A stretch of DNA of 64,000 nucleotides from an uncultured Actinomycetes bacterium (GTDB lineage Bacteria; Actinomycetota; Acidimicrobiia; Acidimicrobiales; RAAP-2). Location: NCBI GenBank assembly GCA_903875425.1, contig CAIQWC010000012.1, forward strand, positions 227,094 to 291,093, written 5' to 3'. Positions 62,661 through 64,000 of this stretch are shown here, piece by piece; within the stretch, counting starts at the first letter, position 1; each line of letters begins with the position of its first letter. Both the position numbers and the translations under genes were made by a program. The notes under the pieces were generated by a model. The model saw only the letters and a program-made list of their open reading frames with translations. It did not search any database and was not told the DNA's origin.

Positions 62661-63047
62661 CTAGCGGTTGCGCAAGCCATTCGCTGCCATCGTAAGGTAC
62701 GCATGCATCTCGTGTCGATCTTGTTCACTGAGTTCACCAGCTTCGCGATCCAAGGCTCTTGTCATGTTCTCAAGCCAAGCATTACGAACTTTCTTCGTGA
62801 TGACATAGTCAACGTGACGCATTCGAAGTCGAGGGTGGCCACGTAACTGTTCGTAGAGTGGAGGCCCTCCCCAGTACTGAGCTAGAAACAAAGCCAGTCG
62901 ATGGCGAGCCGGAGTCAGGTCCCCCTCGGGATATAAAGGTCTTAAGAGGGGGTCGGTCTCGACGCCCTCGTAGAAGGCCGAAACAAGGCGCTCAAAGAAG
63001 CCGAGGCCCCCGACGCGCTCATAGAAACTCGCTTCCGTTTTTTCCAC
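62661..63047 (-). CDS. glbO: Group II truncated haemoglobin
   Basis: 128 residues. Hallmarks of trHbO are all present: FYERVGGLGFF, FYEGVETDPLLRPLYPEGD, the GHPRLRMRH segment with the proximal histidine H78, and a Trp at the G8 position in VRNAWLENM. It binds O2 or NO at the haem. In mycobacteria GlbO is linked to oxygen handling at the membrane. It lies upstream of the FMN reductase gene, which could serve as its reductase. Confidence 0.92.
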   Translation of the reverse strand: MEKTEASFYERVGGLGFFERLVSAFYEGVETDPLLRPLYPEGDLTPARHRLALFLAQYWGGPPLYEQLRGHPRLRMRHVDYVITKKVRNAWLENMTRALDREAGELSEQDRHEMHAYLTMAANGLRNR

Positions 63048-63135
63048 GAGGTCTACCGTATCGCCCCCGTCGTCCCGGGCATCTCCTGCGTCTCATAGAC
63101 TTGAGGCTCGCGGATTGATCACGTGATCCCTGTCT

Positions 63136-63206
<71 letters not shown>

Positions 63207-63394
63207 CTCTGGAGTCTTCGCATGGTAGCGGTTGACCCACTTGCACAATAAACGTCACGAAATCACCTGGGGCTCCTGCCATAATTTTGATTGAGTCGTC
63301 AAATGGTCACTCGAGGGAGAACGGGTTCTTTATCTCTCTTTGATGCCGAACTTCATCAGCACCTGGTGAGGCCTAGATGAGATAGGTTCACCAT

Positions 63395-64000
63395 ATGAAA
63401 AAACCGCTCAGAAGACTGTTTTCGCTGTTCATGCTCGTGACCCTTGGGTTTATGACCATGCCAAGTCTCGCTGGAGCCGGGACGTCCACCCCTTGGGTCT
63501 CGACGTCAGTGGCGGTACCTGGAGCGACTTCCACTGGCAATCTTCGTTCTGTTGACTGCGCGGGCGCTACCTGTACAGCTGTCGGATATTTTTACGATGG
63601 CTTGTACCTTCAAGGCCTCATCGTCTCTAACGCCTCAGGATCGTGGGTGAGCACTGCCATCCCCGCTCCCGATGGTAACAGCAATGCCTACCTGACTGCT
63701 GTGAGTTGTGTGAGCTCTACCTGTACGGCCGTCGGTAACTACTACGACGGTACGGTTGACCAGGGTCTCGTCGTCACCAACAGCTCGGGATCGTGGGTGA
63801 GCACTGCCATCCCCGCTCCCAATGGTGGAAGCAATGCCTACCTGACTGCTGTGAGTTGTGTGAGCTCTACCTGTACGGCCGTCGGTAACCTCTACGACGG
63901 TACGGCTGACCAGGGTCTCGTCGTCACCAACAGCTCGGGATCGTGGGTGAGCACTGCCATCCCCGCTCCCAATGGTGGAAGCAATGCCTACCTGACTGCT
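63395..64000 (+). CDS. Secreted protein of 50-residue tandem repeats (3' truncated)
   Basis: The ATG at 63395 opens a frame that runs to the edge of the window (202 codons). A signal peptide (MKKPLRRLFSLFMLVTLGF ... SLAGAG) is followed by repeats of about 50 residues. Each has a Cys pair in the form SCVSSTCTAVG, then YDGT, DQGLVV, SGSWVSTAIPAP and AYLTAV. The Cys-Cys hairpin with AVG resembles blade repeats of secreted actinobacterial beta-propeller-like proteins. The first repeat is diverged and the next two are nearly identical. Function unknown, likely a surface or secreted binding protein. Codons match the neighbours. Confidence 0.85.
   Translation, partial: MKKPLRRLFSLFMLVTLGFMTMPSLAGAGTSTPWVSTSVAVPGATSTGNLRSVDCAGATCTAVGYFYDGLYLQGLIVSNASGSWVSTAIPAPDGNSNAYLTAVSCVSSTCTAVGNYYDGTVDQGLVVTNSSGSWVSTAIPAPNGGSNAYLTAVSCVSSTCTAVGNLYDGTADQGLVVTNSSGSWVSTAIPAPNGGSNAYLTA
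63551..64000 (+). repeat. 150-bp tandem repeats in a secreted-protein gene
   Basis: The period is exactly 150 bp (63701 to 63851 to 64001), matching 50 codons. Units 63701-63850 and 63851-64000 differ at only a few bases. In unit 63551-63700 the first half is diverged while the last 60 bases match the others. The array continues beyond the window. Confidence 0.92.

Overview
The window reads as a chromosomal segment of an actinobacterium with moderate G+C content, most likely from the class Acidimicrobiia or a close relative. The placement is inferred from gene content, not from a marker-gene search. Support comes from MurT/GatD amidation of lipid II, a lexA/LysM/nrdR locus with actinobacterial-type SOS boxes, GarA-like FHA and MerR genes beside gcvH, an Rv2466c-like DsbA-fold protein, a PimB'-like glycosyltransferase next to an SRPBCC gene, a class E-type sortase, and several secreted proteins with poly-threonine linkers. 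Three tRNA genes (Val, Cys, Gly) are present. I see no insertion sequence, prophage or CRISPR array.

Layout. 1-7.1 kb: the end of an unknown gene, a TetR regulator, and a divergent four-gene run whose members overlap end to start: fatty acyl reductase fused to a HAD domain, zinc-type dehydrogenase, LarA-like protein, PlsC-type acyltransferase. A short palindrome sits in the divergent promoter. This run is the best candidate for an undescribed pathway. 7.1-15.3 kb: plsC-murT-gatD operon, LysR regulator, AlkA-like glycosylase, M20 peptidase, DsbA-fold oxidoreductase, a small charged protein, tRNA-Val and an exonuclease. 15.4-22.1 kb: an envelope region with a phosphodiester glycosidase-like protein, a CapA-like protein, an unknown Thr-linker protein, tRNA-Cys, GlnD and a sortase.

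22-27.3 kb: dinB, a PIG-L deacetylase and nrdR, then a LysM gene divergent from lexA with four SOS boxes between them, a flavin split-barrel protein and a pair of fluoride channel genes. 27.3-32.1 kb: a glycine cleavage operon (gcvT, gcvPA, gcvPB) led by a MerR regulator and a nuclease-like gene. 32.2-38 kb: thiG, thiD, two membrane protein genes and an S9 peptidase. 38-43.9 kb: a long minus-strand run of korA, korB, pgsA, gcvH, garA-like, merR and a DUF151 nuclease, which puts a ferredoxin-dependent 2-oxoacid oxidoreductase beside a homologue of the regulator of 2-oxoglutarate metabolism.

44-53.2 kb: class I aldolase, a TPR protein with a repetitive disordered arm, a PLDc_N/SHOCT membrane protein, a methyltransferase, an ABC-F ATPase, a lipoprotein and the B12-dependent ribonucleotide reductase nrdJ. 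The nrdJ promoter carries NrdR-type boxes that match the one before nrdR. 53.4-64 kb: an acyltransferase, an aminotransferase, a flavin oxidoreductase, an SRPBCC protein, a PimB'-like glycosyltransferase, three small CxxC proteins, a PH-domain protein, a large SpaA-like surface protein ending in an LAxTG sorting signal (likely substrate of the sortase at 21-22 kb), an FMN reductase, a truncated haemoglobin, tRNA-Gly, and the start of a secreted protein built of 150-bp tandem repeats that runs off the window edge.
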